Below are positions 63,930 to 64,000 of a DNA stretch of 64,000 nucleotides, in pieces (within the stretch, counting starts at the first letter, position 1; each line of letters opens with the position of its first letter). The stretch spans positions 7,937,432 to 8,001,431 of the forward strand of contig OX030960.1 of assembly GCA_943735955.1 (NCBI GenBank), given 5' to 3'. The position numbers and the translations under genes are program-made. The notes beneath the pieces are model-generated. The model was not told where the DNA came from and did no database searches. It saw only the letters and a program-made list of their open reading frames with translations. Source of the stretch: Piscicola geometra. Lineage: Eukaryota > Annelida > Clitellata > Hirudinida > Piscicolidae.

Positions 63930-64000
63930 CTGAGGGAAGGAAGAAGGTGAATGGTTAGTTAGTTTTTTTTGAGAATTTGAAGTGGTGATTTATTTATAGG

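Overview
This is a window of animal nuclear DNA. The genes are broken into many short, GC-richer exons separated by AT-rich introns crowded with microsatellites, minisatellites, SINE-like repeats and DNA transposons. I joined exons by protein family similarity, GT-AG (rarely GC-AG) splice sites and intron phase. For six genes the phases close through every junction, which is the main evidence for the models. All six are bilaterian-type genes. A FLRFamide/FMRFamide neuropeptide gene and the retention of many introns point weakly to a spiralian (lophotrochozoan-type) invertebrate; I cannot name the species.

Layout: (1) 1-3089, AT-rich, no gene recognised. (2) 3090-8697, minus strand: EDEM2-like ER mannosidase, 14 coding exons, 650 aa. 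(3) 10567-15078, plus strand: a 116-aa FLRFamide/GFMRFamide precursor in four exons behind a TATA box. (4) 16184-18259, plus: a single-pass membrane protein with CUB and LDL-receptor class A domains and a C-terminal PPxY motif. (5) 18934-24447, minus: presenilin, 11 coding exons, 594 aa, with both catalytic aspartates and the PAL motif. (6) 26509-37292, plus: BTB-BACK-Kelch protein of the KLHL1/4/5 group with an unusually long (about 830 aa) N-terminal extension. (7) 38729 to beyond 63929, minus: Scribble (LAP family), 29 exons visible, the first exon(s) lying off the right edge.

The genes look like ordinary chromosomal neighbours and not a functional cluster: ER glycoprotein quality control, neuropeptide signalling, a receptor-like protein, the gamma-secretase catalytic subunit, a putative Cullin-3 adaptor and a cell-polarity scaffold.

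The non-coding part is more unusual. At least ten introns carry long simple repeats within a few bases of a splice site. One presenilin 5' splice site lies inside a 62-bp tandem array interrupted by a tRNA-derived SINE. Scribble introns hold an 799-bp hAT-type element with a perfect 8-bp target duplication and a decayed 2-kb hAT transposon with a broken transposase. A dispersed inverted-repeat (MITE-like) family and a SINE-like family each occur three times. Several repeats extend into exons as poly-Asp, poly-Asn and poly-Gln tracts. I saw no CRISPR arrays, rRNA genes or intact tRNA genes.
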